In this document: positions 33,571 to 45,782 of the stretch, piece after piece
Numbering within the stretch: position 1 is the first letter of the stretch
How the letters are laid out: every line of letters starts with the position of its first letter
Assembly (NCBI GenBank): GCA_009823505.1
Contig: VZQC01006876.1
Span: 4,300,787-4,364,786 of the forward strand
Source of the DNA: Rhizomys pruinosus
Taxonomy: Eukaryota; Chordata; Mammalia; Rodentia; Spalacidae
Direction of reading: 5' to 3'
Length of the DNA: 64,000 bases
Position numbers and translations under genes: made by a program
Notes under the pieces: generated by a model
What the model was told of the DNA's origin: nothing
Databases searched by the model: none
The model's input: only the letters and a program-made list of their open reading frames with translations

Positions 33571-35221
33571 GATCTTTCCTTTTTCTTAGCATTGTGACCC
33601 TGGCTAAGTTAGCTAACATCACTTTTATCTAGAGCAAAAAGTCAGCCTTGAGAGCAAGGTAGGTACGTATGTTTCTGTTGGGGAGTCCCATGACATACTG
33701 ATGTACTCAATAAAGGATGGTTCATTTACTTATTTATTCAACCAGTATGCATTAACTTTAACACCATGTTTCAGCATTATCTTGATGTTGCAGCTACAAG
33801 AGATTGATTTTTGGCTCTCAGATATTTGGGATTCACACGCAAAAACAGCAAAATGTCATGACATGTGATCCATCAGACACTGAGGTCCATGAATACAGGA
33901 CATTTTTTTTCTCCTATTTTGTATGTTACTTGGCAATAAGTCTTGAAAACAATGCCTGAAAACAGTTGGTATTCCATAAATATTTGTTAAATGTCAATAT
34001 AAGAGAAATAGAAATAGGTACATAATTACCGGGAATGTAAAGAATGCCAGCCAGAGGAAATGATAAAAAGAATTCCCTCAAATTTCAGTCTGGAAAAGTA
34101 GGGCATTTCATCTTGTAAATAAGGGACAGTCTTAAATACATTGGCCTCTCATTAATGTAATAGTGCCCTTCAATTGGTACCACCAGACCAACGTATAGCA
34201 GGTTTCGATCTTGGGTCTATATCTTTCTAGTGATATGTCTCATGTGTACATTGTTACTTGTGTTTTTGACAAATTGTAATAAATGAAGACCTTTACTTGC
34301 CTTTTTGTACAAACTGAAATTTCCCATTAAAGCTAATACTGATCTCTTGATTCTTAAGATTTACAGATATTTCTCTGGATGGGTCCTAAAATGCTTGACT
34401 TGAATGCTTCATCATGTACTTACTCATGATTTATTAGACACATGTTTATTCCTCAGCTACTGTGTACAGACACCACTTGTATATTAGAATGGCAATAAAT
34501 ACTAGTTAGTATGCACTGGGTCTATCCTTCAATAATTCAATTGTTGAAAATATTTACTGATGGGTGAAATGATGACGGGGCTTTCTAAAATCAGTTGGCT
34601 ATGTCGAGGCAGCCAGCAGCTATTCTGGCATAGAATCTGTAGAAATCAGCATACCACCAATCCAATTCTCTCCCTGTGTTTGGGGATGGCCATTGCTAAT
34701 TTTTCTTGGTAAAGAGAGTGTAAGAAGTCATACCCAATCCATCAGTTTTTTTTCAAGGAACATATATTTTCTTGCCAAATGTGTCTAATGCTTTTCATAA
34801 AGACTTTTCATTTTTTTCTTGGCAAGAAGAATAAGGTAGATGAGTCAAGCGACCAACCACTAGCTCAGGCCTAGAGGTCCCCTGGAGATTCAATATATAA
34901 TGAAGATGGAAGTCACAGAGCAGATGGAAGCTAAGGAAATACATAAAAGTGCTGGTCCTAAGTTTTACCTCAGGGCAAAGACATTAACACTGACAGTGAC
35001 AATAGCAATGACAATGAAAGATCTGCATAGACAGGAGGGAGGAAGCTGTGACAGAGACAGAACCTGCATGTGCTAAAGATGAGCGCAAAAATAAACCTGA
35101 TGTGTTATGGTAAATGAAGCTACACTTACATGGAATGTCCAGATATGACAGATGGCATCAGAAAGTGGGGCTGCAGGAGAGAGTGAAGACTACCTACAGA
35201 TAGTCACAAGGGATGTTCCTT
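33571..35221. other. No recognisable feature, 1.65 kb
   Basis: AT-rich, apparently unique, without supportable frames or repeats. Confidence 0.4.
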
Positions 35222-35232
35222 TTTAAAAAGAT

Positions 35233-35284
<52 letters not shown>

Positions 35285-35455
35285 TGCCACCCATGTGCAG
35301 GTGAATGTGGAGGCTAGAAGAGGGTGTCAAATTCCCTGGAACTGTAGTAGTTATAGTTGTGAGCCATCAGACGTGGGTGCTGGGAACCAAACTCAGATCC
35401 TTTAGAAGAACAGCAAAGACTTAGAGATGTTGAATGATCTCTCCATTTCCAAGGG
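35222..35455 (-). mobile_element. B2 SINE with (GA)n tail
   Basis: A GA repeat (35237-35281) replaces the normal A-rich tail of a minus-strand B2 (gaggctagaagagggtgtc ... gggtgctgggaaccaaactcag). The head end is diverged. Confidence 0.75.
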
Positions 35456-35710
35456 GCTATTCTGGAAGTGAAGAAAATATTCTGTAATAGATGGTGGTGA
35501 TGGCTGTATAGGGTATTAAAAAATCAGGAAATTGTTTTACTTATTTAAAACAAGCAAATGGTTAAATCTTTATGTGAATTTTATGTTATTTAAATCTTAT
35601 CTTAATAATGCTAGAAACAATGAAAACAAAGGAATGAGGAATGAGTGAGGATGGAGAAGAAATTGGTCCAAGTTTAGCAGTTTTGCCAGTATCATTAAGA
35701 AATATGTTGA

Positions 35711-36025
35711 CCTTTGCCTTTGCAGCAGGTGCAAGGTGGGTCTGGTTCGGTGCCATTGTGTCTTTGTGCAGGGGGGCTCCCGAAGCACAGGAGCCCAGAA
35801 GTTGCTCTAGACAGGTAGATTTTAGGGTAGATTGACACTTGGGTGGCTGGAAAAGGGTCTAAACTCTAAACCCTTGTAGGTGGTGTCTGTCTGGGTGGAG
35901 CTGCCCTTCGCCTTTGCAGCTGGTGCCGGGTGGGTTTGGTTCAGTGCCATTGTGTCTTTGTGCGGGGGGGGGGTCCTGAAGCACAGAAGCCTGGAACTTG
36001 CTCCAGACAGGTATGGGGGTGCCGG
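35711..36025 (+). promoter_or_regulatory. L1 5'-UTR tandem monomers
   Basis: Two direct units begin at 35716 and 35910 (gcctttgcagc...ggtgc), a period of 194 bp. Each contains cggtgccattgtgtctttgtgc or a close variant, a G run and agacaggta. Monomer arrays act as promoters in rodent L1 families. I saw no copy of known mouse A or F monomers, so the type is unassigned. Confidence 0.8.
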
Positions 36026-36330
36026 CTAAGACAGGCATATCCCCCCCCCCCACTGGAATTGATGAGAGAATATCCAAGTGGACTTTTTTTTGGAGAACCT
36101 TCAGAACAGGAAGGGAAGAGTGATTTAGACTTCCAATATCCAATATATAAACAAAATTGAAAGCCTAAAACCTAGACAAGTCAATACTCCATAAACAAGG
36201 AGGACGAAAGAAAAAAAAAAAAGCATCCGAAGGAGGCAAGCAAAACCAGCCTCTAACATAGTGAAAAGACATTTGAGATTTTAATCACAAAAGGGAAACC
36301 CACATGCCAGGGACATGATGAAGGGACAAC

Positions 36331-37474
36331 ATGGGAAAGGTGCAGGATAATCCCACACTAGGCTCTACCAAACCTGTAGGAGATAGCTACAATGGGATCC
36401 TCCTGAAGGTGACCCCAGAAACAGATCTTAGAGGAATAATTGCAGACCTATGCAGAGAAATTAAAGAAAATAAAGAAGAATTCAGAGAACTAAAGAGAGA
36501 GAGAATGAAAAACTCAAAAAGGACCTAGAGGGATACAATGACAAACTTCGGAAAGAACTAAAGGAAGATATTGACAAACTCTAGAAAGAACTAGAGGGAG
36601 ACAAAACCGAAACTGTGAAAGGAAGTAGAAATACTGAAAAAGGAAGCCAACCAATGAAGTAAGGAGGACCAAGAAGAGATTGAGAGGCACTAAAAGGAAA
36701 TGGAAATACTAAAGAAATCACAGGATAAAATGAAAAAAGATATAGAACACTCATCCAATCAAGAAGAAAGGAAAGGAAAAAGCCTCAGAAAAAGAATGGA
36801 GGAAGCAGAACAAAGAATATCAGATCTGGAAGATAACACAGACCAACTAAAAAGCTCAAATAAAGAATATGAAAAATTTAAAAATACACAAAAGTGGAAC
36901 AACCAGGAAATATGAGACACTATGAAAAGATCAAACCTCCACATCATAGGAATAGAGGAAGGAGAAGAATCTCAAGAGAATAGTAATGATCAGATCTTCA
37001 ACAGAATAATAGATGAAAATTTCCCCAAACTAAAAATAGACAAACCCATACAAATACAAGAAGCACAGAGGACTCCAAATAGACAAGATCAGGAAAGAAA
37101 CTCCCCACGCCATATCATAGTTAAAATGCTAGATGACCAAAACAAAGAAAATTCTGAAGGCTACAAAAGAAAAACAAGTCACATACAAAGGGAAACCCAT
37201 CAGAATTACAACTGACTTCTTGGCGCAAACCATGAAAGCAAGAAGAACATGGAGCAAAGCATTCCCAGTGTTAAAAGACTATGGATGCCAACCAAGAATA
37301 CTTTACCCAGCAAAAATGTCGATTATAGTTCAAGGAGAGAGAAAAATCTTCCATGACATAAACAAGATGATAGAACACATGTCCAGGAAACCAACTCTTC
37401 AGAAAATACTTGAAGCAATTCAAAGGGCAGAAAAGAGGAGCAACTATCCTCAAGCACCTAGGAAAAGAAACTAA
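36331..37474 (+). pseudogene. L1 ORF1 (RNA-binding protein), broken
   Basis: ORF1 encodes a trimeric nucleic-acid chaperone that coats L1 RNA. The likely start is ATG 36331 (MGKVQDNPTLG), because the ATGs at 36315/36318 run into a stop. The first 65 codons end in a stop near 36526, and more stops follow to about 36690. A Lys/Glu-rich coiled-coil stretch is visible at 36700-36912. The RRM-like part starts near 36922 (RSNLHIIGIEEGEE) after a stop, and a frameshift near 37133-37215 moves to the frame carrying the C-terminal domain (ITTDFLAQTMKARRTW ... QPRILYPAKMSI), which ends at 37474. The total of about 380 codons fits the family. Confidence 0.9.
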
Positions 37475-37518
37475 TAAAAACATAACTGTAGGAGTAGAAT
37501 CAGAGACTAAAACTCCAA

Positions 37519-40500
37519 ATGGATAATAAGATGAAAGGAAGCAACATCCATCTTTCAATTATAACCTTAAATATCAATGGGCTGAACTCTCCAATCAAAA
37601 GGCATAGACTGGGAGAATGGATTAGGAAACAAAATCCATCTATGTGCTGTCTACAAGAAACCCATCTCAATTTCAAGGATAGGCACCAACTTAAGGTGAA
37701 GGGATGGAAGAAAGTATTCCAAGCAAATGGTACCAAAAAGAAAGCAGGTGTTGCTATTCTAATATCAGACAAAATAGACTTCAAAGCAAAAGAAATCAAA
37801 AGAGACAAAGAGGGCCATTACATCTTTATTAAAGTAACAAGTGATGATGAAGATCTCACAATCATGAATATATACACACCAAATGCTGGTGCACCAAACT
37901 TTATAAAGACAATGCTTCAGGATCTCAAGGCACAGATTAACCCCAGCACACTAATAGTAGGGGACTTCAATATCCCACTAAGTCCTTTAGACAGATAAAC
38001 AGGACAAAGGATAAACAGAGAGACATCTGAACTGAATGATACAATACACCAAGTGGACCTCACAGACACCTATCAAATATTCCACCCAAACACCAGAGAA
38101 TATACTTTCTACTCAACACCCCACAGAACATTCTCCAAAATAGACCATATACTGGGACACAGGAAAAAAACTCAACAAATACAAAAAGATTGAAATAATC
38201 TCATGCATTCTACTAGACCACAGTGCAATAAAAATATGAACACCAGGATAATCCCTACAACCTACAAGAACACATGGAGACTAAACAACACTCTCCTAAA
38301 TAATGAGCAGTCAAGGATGAAATAAAGAAAGAAATAAAAACATTCCTGGAACTGAATGACGATGATAATACAACACAGCAAAACCTATGGGACACTTTAA
38401 AAGCAGTCCTATGAGGGAAGTTTATAGCTCTTAAAAAAACAGAAAGAGCACAAGTGAATGATCTAACACTGCAGCTAAAAATACTTGAGAGACAACAACA
38501 AATGAACCCTAAATGCAGCAAAGAAGAAATAACAAATATCAGAGCAGAGATCAATGAAATAGAAACAAAGAAAAACGTACAAAAAAAAATCAATGAATGC
38601 AAAAGTTGGTTCTTTGAGAGAATAAACAAGATAGACAGACTTCTAGCCCAGTTAACCAAAAGAAAGAAGGGACAATTCCAAATCAATAGAATCTGTGATG
38701 AAAGGGGAAATATCACAACAGACAATGAAAAGATCCAGACAACCATATGGGAATACTTCAAAAACCTATACTCTACTAAGTTTGAAAACCTAGAAGAAAT
38801 GGATGAATATCTGAAATCCTGGGAATCAACAAAGCTCAACCAAGAAGAGATCGACAGCTTAAATAGACCAATAATACAGGAAGAAATTGAAGATGTAATA
38901 AGTAGCCTCTCAACCAAAAAATGCCCAGGCCCAGATGGTTTCACAGCAGAATTCTGTAAAATATTTCAAAAAGACTTACAACCACTACTACTCAAGTTGT
39001 TTAGAAGGATAAAAACGGAGGGAGTTCTCCCAGATTCCTTCTATGAAGCCAGCATTATGCTATTTACCAAAACCAGGTAAAGATACAACCAAAAAGGAGA
39101 ACTATAGACCCATCTCCCTAATGAACACAGATGCCAAAATTCTAAACAGGATACTGGCAAATCGCATACAGACTCACATCAAGAAAATCATCCACCATGA
39201 CCAAGTTGGATTCATACCAGACATGCAGGGATGGTTCAACATACGAAAATCAATAAACATCATCAAACATATCAATGGACTGAAGGACAAAAACCACGCC
39301 ATCATCTCAATTGATGCGGAGAAAGCCTTTGACAAAATCCAGCACCCTTTCATGTTTAAAGTCCTGGAGGGAATTGGTCTGGAGGGATCATTCCTCAATG
39401 TAATCAAAGCCATATACAGAAAACCCACAGCCAATATCATCCTAAATGGGGAAATGACAGAAGCATTCCCCTTAAAGGTAGGAACTCGGCAAGGCTGCCC
39501 CCTGTCACCACTCCTCTTCAATATAGTGCTAGAAACCCTAGCTAGGGCAATAAGGCAAGAAAAGGAAATTAAAGGAGTTCTAATTGGAAAAGAGGAAGTC
39601 AAGCTATCCCTTTTTGCTGATGATATGATTGTCTACCTAAGGGATGCTAAGAACTCCACCAGAAAACTCCTAGAAACGATTAAGAGCTTTGGTAAAGTGG
39701 CAGGATACAAAATAAACCTAGAAAAATCAGTAGCCTTTCTGTACACCAACAACAAGCAACTGAAGAAGGACTACAAGGAGACCTTCCCACTCACAATAGC
39801 CTCAAAAACAATAAAATACCTAGGAACAAACCTAACCAAAGACACCAAGGATCTCTACAACAAAAATTTTAAACCCCTGAAAAAGGAAATTGAGGAAGAC
39901 ATCAGAAGATGGACAAACCTCCCATGCTCATGGATTGGGAAAATAAATATAGTAAAAATGTCCATCCTACCCAAACTAGTGTACAGATTTAATGCGATCC
40001 CAATCAGAATCCCCAAGAGTTTCTTCACAGGCCTGGAAAAAAAAATCCTCAATTTCATTTGGAAAAACAAAAGACCCCGAATAGCCAAAGCAACCCTGAG
40101 TGAAAAGAGCAATACAGGGGGGATCGCTATACCAGACATCAAACTATACTATAGGGCTATAGTCATAAAGACAGCCTGGTACTGGCACAAAAACAGACCA
40201 GTTGACCAATGGAATAAAACTGAAGATCCAAACCTGAGCTCATACAATTTCAGCCACCTCATATTTGACAAGGGGGCCAAGAAGACACAATGGAAGAAAG
40301 ACAGCATCTTCAGCAAGTGGTGCTGGCAAAACTGGATCACCACTTGTAGAAGAATGAAATTAAACCCCTACCTCTCACCTTGTACAAAGGTCAACTCCAG
40401 ATGGACCAAAGACCTCAACGTGAAACCCCAAACTCTGGAGGTGATAGAAGAGAAGCTTGGCAGCAGACTACAAGACATAGGTGTAGGAAAAGACTTCCTA

Positions 40501-41337
40501 AATCAGACAGCAGCTGCACAAGAAATAAGATCGACAATTGACAAATGGGACCTCATTAAACTCAAAAGCTTCTGTACATCAAAGGAAGCAATAAAGGAAG
40601 TGAGGAGAAGACCCACAGAGTGGGAGGAAACCTTCACAGCAGATACATCTGACAAAGCATTAATTTCCAGAGTATACAAGCTACTCAAAAAACAAAGAAG
40701 AAAGAAAACAAATGAATCACTCAAAAGATGGAGCAAAGATCTGAATAGAGACTTCACAGAGGAGGAATTAGAGATGGCCGAGAAACATCTTAAGAAGTGT
40801 TCAACATCTCTGATAATTAAGGAAATGCAAATTAAAACCACTTTGAGATATCACCTTACTCCAATAAGACTGGCTAGGATCAGGAACACGAATGATACCA
40901 AGTGCTGGAGAGGTTGTGGGGAAAGGGGAACACTCATCCATTGCTGGTGGGAATGTAAACTTGTACAGCCACTATGGAAAGCAGTGTGGAGAACCCTTAG
41001 AAGACTCAAAATGAGCTTGCCATTTGACCCAGTCATACCACTCCTGGGTATATACCCACAAGACTCATCTTCCTGCAGAAATACATGCACAGCTATATTT
41101 ATTGCAGCTCTGTTCACAATAGCAAAAAGCTGGAACCAACCCAAATGCCCCTCAACTGATGAGTGGATAGAGAAAATGTGGTACATGTACACAATGGAGT
41201 TCTATGCAGCAGTAAAGAAAGACAACATCATGAACTTCGCAGGTAAATGGATGGAGCTAGAAGATATTATATTAAGTGAAGTAACACAGTCCCAGAAAAA
41301 CAAACAACGAATGGTATCCCTCATCTGTGGATGCTAG
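37519..41337 (+). pseudogene. L1 ORF2 (endonuclease/reverse transcriptase), broken
   Basis: About 1,273 codons, close to the usual rodent length. The N-terminal endonuclease part (37519-37998) shows LNINGLNSP, CLQETHL and VGDFNIPLSP motifs, then a stop at 37996-37998. Bases 38000-38453 contain stops and indels. Codons are open from 38454 to 39080, and one extra base near 39060 shifts the frame. The rest (39043-41337, 764 codons) is uninterrupted: RT catalytic [23 protein letters not shown] and the FADD box (residues 191-194 of that frame), then the Cys-rich C-terminus ([18 protein letters not shown], a C-x3-C-x7-H-x4-C knuckle near residue 620). Few lesions in the RT half imply moderate age. 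Confidence 0.95.
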
Positions 41338-43497
41338 TGCCAATAACCCATTTGTAAATATTTCTTGTGGAAAGGGATGCATATTAAAAGAACAACAGAA
41401 AGATTGCATCAGAAAACTGACTGAAATGGTGAATCGGGAGAGGTGGGAGGGTGGGAGAGGGACACGGGTCTATATTCGATTAATGTATATTTAATTGACA
41501 TGAGTTCAACAAGTATTCAATTTTGCCCAGACTCTGTCTACAGGTTAAATGGTGTTTTAGGACTTAGTAAAAGTAAATATGTATATATTAAACAACATTG
41601 GTTTAAAGATTTTGATAAAACTGTAATGCATCTGAGTTAATTGGAAAGATAAATTGTTGTCCACATTTGTTTTACTTAATATCTGTATCACAATAACTTT
41701 GGGATTGGCATATACAAATGTTCTCTATAATTTTTCTGTTGTACAGTATCATCTTGTAGCATTCTCTTTTACCTGTAGGATGATTTAACTTAAGGAATTA
41801 AGTTTTCTTCCCAAGTTAACGACATACAGTCACCCAAAACAGCTTGGGTGAATTTGATGAAATCTGCACCTTGATTCCTGCCTGTAGGTATGTGTACTAC
41901 AACTGCCTTTTTGAGACTCATGGGTCAAAAAAGAAAAACTAAAAATAAAAAGGGGGGGATACAGATATATATGAAACCTTTTTGTCAAAAACTTTGCAAT
42001 TCAAATCTTAAAACTACGGGAAAAGATTTGTATGTTTCCACAGGTCAAAACATCACCAACTTAATGGCTGAGAAAGAAAAGATACAGCTTTGCATTGTGT
42101 AAGATGTTCCAGCATAAAGGTTGGCCTGTCTGAACACTGAAAGGAAGAAAAGCCTCAGACTGCTACAGGCACCAAACCTCTCTGTGGATCCTATTTGTAA
42201 CAAGTGTTTATAATGAATCCTAATGAAACTTACTTTCTAGGTGCCACAAAGTTTTAATACAAGAGATTTTCTTACCTCTCGTTCATAGAACAAGGAGGAA
42301 TATGATGATGATGAGGTCATTCTCTAACTGTAAATTGGAGCCAACTGTTATAGAGGTAATCTCTTATAAAACCGGTAAAATTGCCTTCTTTAATTGACTA
42401 ATAGACATAAGAACTGTGAAAAGGATTATTCTCTATTCAGAACCAAATATAATACTAAAATCTCTTTAAGCTGTGAATTTAAGCAAAATATATTAATACA
42501 AGAGAGCTCTGATATCAGCAATGGATTATTCTAACAAGGAGATGTTGGCCGGGGGATCCAAGCCACCCCCCCCCCAAAAAAGGTAAAGGCTTCTTGCCTG
42601 TAAACTGGCATACCTGCAAGAAGAGAGGCGATAAGGCCCTGCTGTTGAAGACCTGATGTAAGCATGGGAAAGATGTATTGAGACTGCACTTGCAAGTGTA
42701 CAATTGGTCTCTGGAATATCAGAGAGTGTTACCAAAGGCCACTAAAACAATAAAGCAAATATAGGTCTCCTTGAGTCAAGCAACACTCCTCCATCAGCAC
42801 CAGCTGCACCTCACCTGCCTGGAAATACTGTGCAGCAGTGGCAGCCATATGTCTGTATATCCCAAATCTAATCGGCTATTAGCTCTCTCCTTGGAGGAAT
42901 AACCCATGGTTGATGCCACAAGCTTACATCCTCTAGTGGTTAGGAGATGTTATAAACCATATTTTACAGAAAAAAACGTAATTAATAGATTAATATACCA
43001 TCCAAACATCTATGTCTATACCAAAGTAACCTACCACAACAATTAGTACTGTTTAAATACCTATATATCTAATTGCTTGTGCTTCATTAGTAGGATTGAA
43101 AGGTTATTCCTGGACAAATTGTTAGCCCATGAAAGGAAGCAGTCAGAATTGACCAGAGTCCAAGACAACAGCTCCAGAGAGAGTGGACTGTTTTGCTTCT
43201 TGTCCACCTGTGCCCCTTTTCTAAGCCTAGAGAACCATCGGTGGAAGAGGGGGCATGGTAGAATGTATGGGCTGCGATTGGAGTGAATGGTGAAACTATA
43301 GCAATATAGACTGGGCACTTATTTGATCAACTTGATTGTACATACAAGCCCCCCCAGCCAGATGGTGGGACCCTTGGGCTGTGTGGGTTTGGGCACAACT
43401 GCTTGCAAATTAGTTTTACATGAAGGATGCTTGTACTCATAAATTATTATTTATTGTTAAAAAATGAAAAAAAATAAAGAAGTAATAGAAGAAAAAA
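41338..43497 (+). other. L1 3' UTR, long form (2.16 kb)
   Basis: Follows the ORF2 stop and ends just before the target-site duplication. It has a G-rich patch at 41434-41462, then about 1.7 kb whose parts recur at 14860-15230 (sense), 17041-17814 (inverted and sense) and 28240-28420 (antisense). Short frames on both strands are not conserved between copies. A C/A homopolymer pair lies at 42567-42580. It ends in gttaaaaaatgaaaaaaaataaag, an internal A-rich run by comparison with 17041-17964. Confidence 0.85.
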
Positions 43498-43511
43498 AAG
43501 AAATATGTTGA

Positions 43512-43900
43512 ACAAAGTTTTACAACTGGAGGAAATAGAACAGGAATTTCAGGAAAAGAAAAATTGCTCCCAAGATGTGTTTAGTAGTGCAAACTGGACA
43601 GCAGTATTAAATTAATGAGAGGCCAACATTTTTTTTTATTTTAAAACTACTTGGAATTGGAATGTTTTTGATTCTTTGTTTTCAGAAGAGAAGCATGGTG
43701 AAGTGGCAATTTAGAAAGCTTATTCAGTGACAGAGTAACAGGGAATCTTTTGATTAAGGCCCGGTGGAAGAATGAATATAATTATGTAGGTAGGGCAGGC
43801 CCAGGTTGGGGTTATGGGAAACAACAAAGGCAGGGACATTTTTAATAACTTATTTATAGTAATTTATGGGAACTATACCTTCTTCCAGGAACAATTCTAG
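43512..43900. other. No recognisable feature
   Basis: Apparently unique flank of the L1 insertion. Confidence 0.4.
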
Positions 43901-43902
43901 GC

Positions 43903-43903
43903 C

Positions 43904-43957
<54 letters not shown>

Positions 43958-44025
43958 TTCCTTCCTTCCTTCCTTCCTTCCTATCTATCATCTATCTAAT
44001 CTATCATCTATCTATAACATCTATC

Positions 44026-44071
<46 letters not shown>

Positions 44072-44072
44072 G
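43903..44072. repeat. Compound tetranucleotide microsatellite
   Basis: (CTTT)n from about 43903, then (CTTC)n from about 43952, then interrupted CTAT/CATC units from 43981 and a pure (CTAT)n at 44025-44070. The plus-strand frame at 43866 (152 codons) is this tract translated. Confidence 0.95.
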
Positions 44073-44085
44073 ATCATTATCATCA

Positions 44086-44165
44086 TCTACCTAATTGTAC
44101 TGGAAGTTGAATCTAGGGCCTCATGCAGAAAATGTAAGCTTTCTACCATCGAGCTGCATCCATGC
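44086..44165 (-). mobile_element. ID-like SINE fragment
   Basis: The minus strand carries an ID/tRNA-like head (plus strand actggaagttgaatctaggg ... ctaccatcgagctgcatcc). The tail side merges with the tetranucleotide repeat. Confidence 0.55.
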
Positions 44166-44606
44166 TCCGAAAGTGTCTTGCAATGCATTGCACTCTTGAG
44201 CATACAGAAAGCAGTAATCATGGAGAAACTCAGGATGTTGGGAATGAGTGGCAATGATACCTGGGATAGAATTATGGATAGAGAAGAGAAATGTCTTTCC
44301 AGGAACATGGCATCTATCTTCTGAACTGCAGGAAAATTGACACTGCACATTGTACACACTTATAGCACATGGTGTTTGATGCTGCAGATATTTGTTAGTC
44401 AGAGGTCTAAGTCTTATGTGATCAAAATTTGAGACTAAATGGAATGTCCTGCCTCATCTTACAGATGAGTGCAGGATTTGTGTGTTAAGCAGTGCTATAT
44501 AAATTTCTCCTTCATTTTCCTCTAAGTTAACCATTTTTAGCCTGTCTCTTCTTTCTCTATGTGGCAAATATCTCCTTTCTTTAGCAACAAATATCACTAC
44601 TAAAAA
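44166..44606. other. No recognisable feature
   Basis: Apparently unique. Overlapping frames on both strands near 44100-44350 have no domain. Confidence 0.4.
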
Positions 44607-44618
44607 CTCCATATTTTC

Positions 44619-44851
44619 GGGGCTGGAGAGATAGCCTAGCGGTTAAGAGCGCTGACTGCTCTTGCCGAGGACCCAGGTTTGATCCCCAGCACCCACATGA
44701 CGGCTGAGAACCGTCTGTAACTCCAGTTCCAGGGGAATCCGACACCCTCTTCCGACCTCCGTGTGCATTGCACGACACGGGTACACAGACCTACATGCAG
44801 ACAGTATATTCATACACATAGAAAATAAATAAATAAAAAAAATTAAAAAAC
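44619..44851 (+). mobile_element. B2 SINE, short form
   Basis: Full-length B2 lacking the 17-bp internal duplication (one aactccagttccagggg unit only). A 12-bp target-site duplication, ctccatattttc, lies at 44607-44618 and 44852-44863. Confidence 0.93.
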
Positions 44852-45006
44852 CTCCATATTTTCATGCTTCTGGTTGAGAGAAATACCAGAAATTGTACAA
44901 ATTTTCCAAGTAACTAATAGAAAAGCATGTATGATGTGGACTCAGACTGTCTAGTGCTTTGGTCATGTCTACAAGCCAGTTCTTGTGTTTAAGAGTATTT
45001 GTTTTC

Positions 45007-45174
45007 CAGCCAGGCCTGGTGGCACACGCCTTTAATTCTAGCACTTGGGAGGCAGCGGCAGGTGGATCTCTGTGAGTTCAAGGCCAGCCTGGTCTACAGA
45101 GTGAATTCCAGGACAGCTGGGGCTACAGGGAGACTCTGTCATGAAAAGACCTAAAAAAAAAAAAAAAAAAAAAA
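45007..45174 (+). mobile_element. B1 SINE
   Basis: Full-length B1 with a long A tail. The perfect 16-bp target-site duplication aagagtatttgttttc lies at 44991-45006 and 45175-45190. Confidence 0.95.
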
Positions 45175-45384
45175 AAGAGTATTTGTTTTCTTTTCACTGT
45201 ACCAGAACATTGGGCCTCAGTCCATAGAAACTGCTATAGGTTGGATCCTGAATATTTGCCAAAATTCCATGTTGCTGAAGATGTTGTGGACATCTCTTGG
45301 TCCTTGTCTTCTTAAAGAAATACTGAAAAAAAAAAAGAAATGATTTTAGCCATGAAACATAGAGCATACGTTTACTTAGCAAAT

Positions 45385-45782
45385 ATTCTAGTTTGTCTTC
45401 AATTGCTGAGACAAAACTCTCTGACCAATTCCAACTTGGGGAGGAAAGGACTTAATTGGCTCACATCTCCTGGGTCACAGTTCATCACTTAGGGAGCCCA
45501 AGGTAGGAACTCAGGGCAGGAACCCAGAGGCAGGAGCTGAAGCACAGGCCGTGGAGGAAGACTGCTATTTTCTTGCTTACCCGGCCCAGCCTGCTTTTTC
45601 ATACTGTACATAACAACCTGCCCAGGGTGGCACCACCCATAGTGGTCTGGGCCCTCCCACATTGCTCAACAATCAAGACAATACTCCACAGATGTGGCCA
45701 CAGGCCAATGAAGCCAATTCCCCAATTGAGGCTCCCTCAACCCAGGTGTGTCAAGTTGACACTAACGCCATCCAGCACAGCA
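45385..45782 (-). mobile_element. URR1-type DNA transposon relic
   Basis: Minus-strand copy: gcctgctttttcatactgtac, cccagggtggcaccaccc and gtgtcaagttgacact follow, in reverse, the order seen at 46150-46660. Termini are imprecise. The 104-codon frame at 45573 is part of it. Confidence 0.6.

Larger units (their letters stand above)
35711..43497 (+). mobile_element. Full-length L1 retrotransposon
   Basis: A 7.8-kb insertion bounded by a perfect 14-bp target-site duplication, aagaaatatgttga (35697-35710 and 43498-43511). It holds monomeric 5' UTR, ORF1, ORF2 and a 3' UTR of about 2.16 kb. ORF1 has several stops and a frameshift, and ORF2 has a stop after its endonuclease part plus further lesions, so it cannot move by itself. 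The intact duplication shows the long 3' UTR belongs to the inserted element. Rodent L1s usually total 6-7 kb with a much shorter 3' UTR. The right end stops in an A-rich run upstream of the G-rich terminus seen in the copy at 17041-17964. Confidence 0.93.

Noticed and set aside
38255..38944. 229-codon minus-strand frame
   Set aside because: Antisense shadow of L1 ORF2, whose A-rich sense strand leaves few stops on the reverse strand.
43866..44324. 152-codon frame rich in Ser/Phe/Leu
   Set aside because: A translated tetranucleotide microsatellite.
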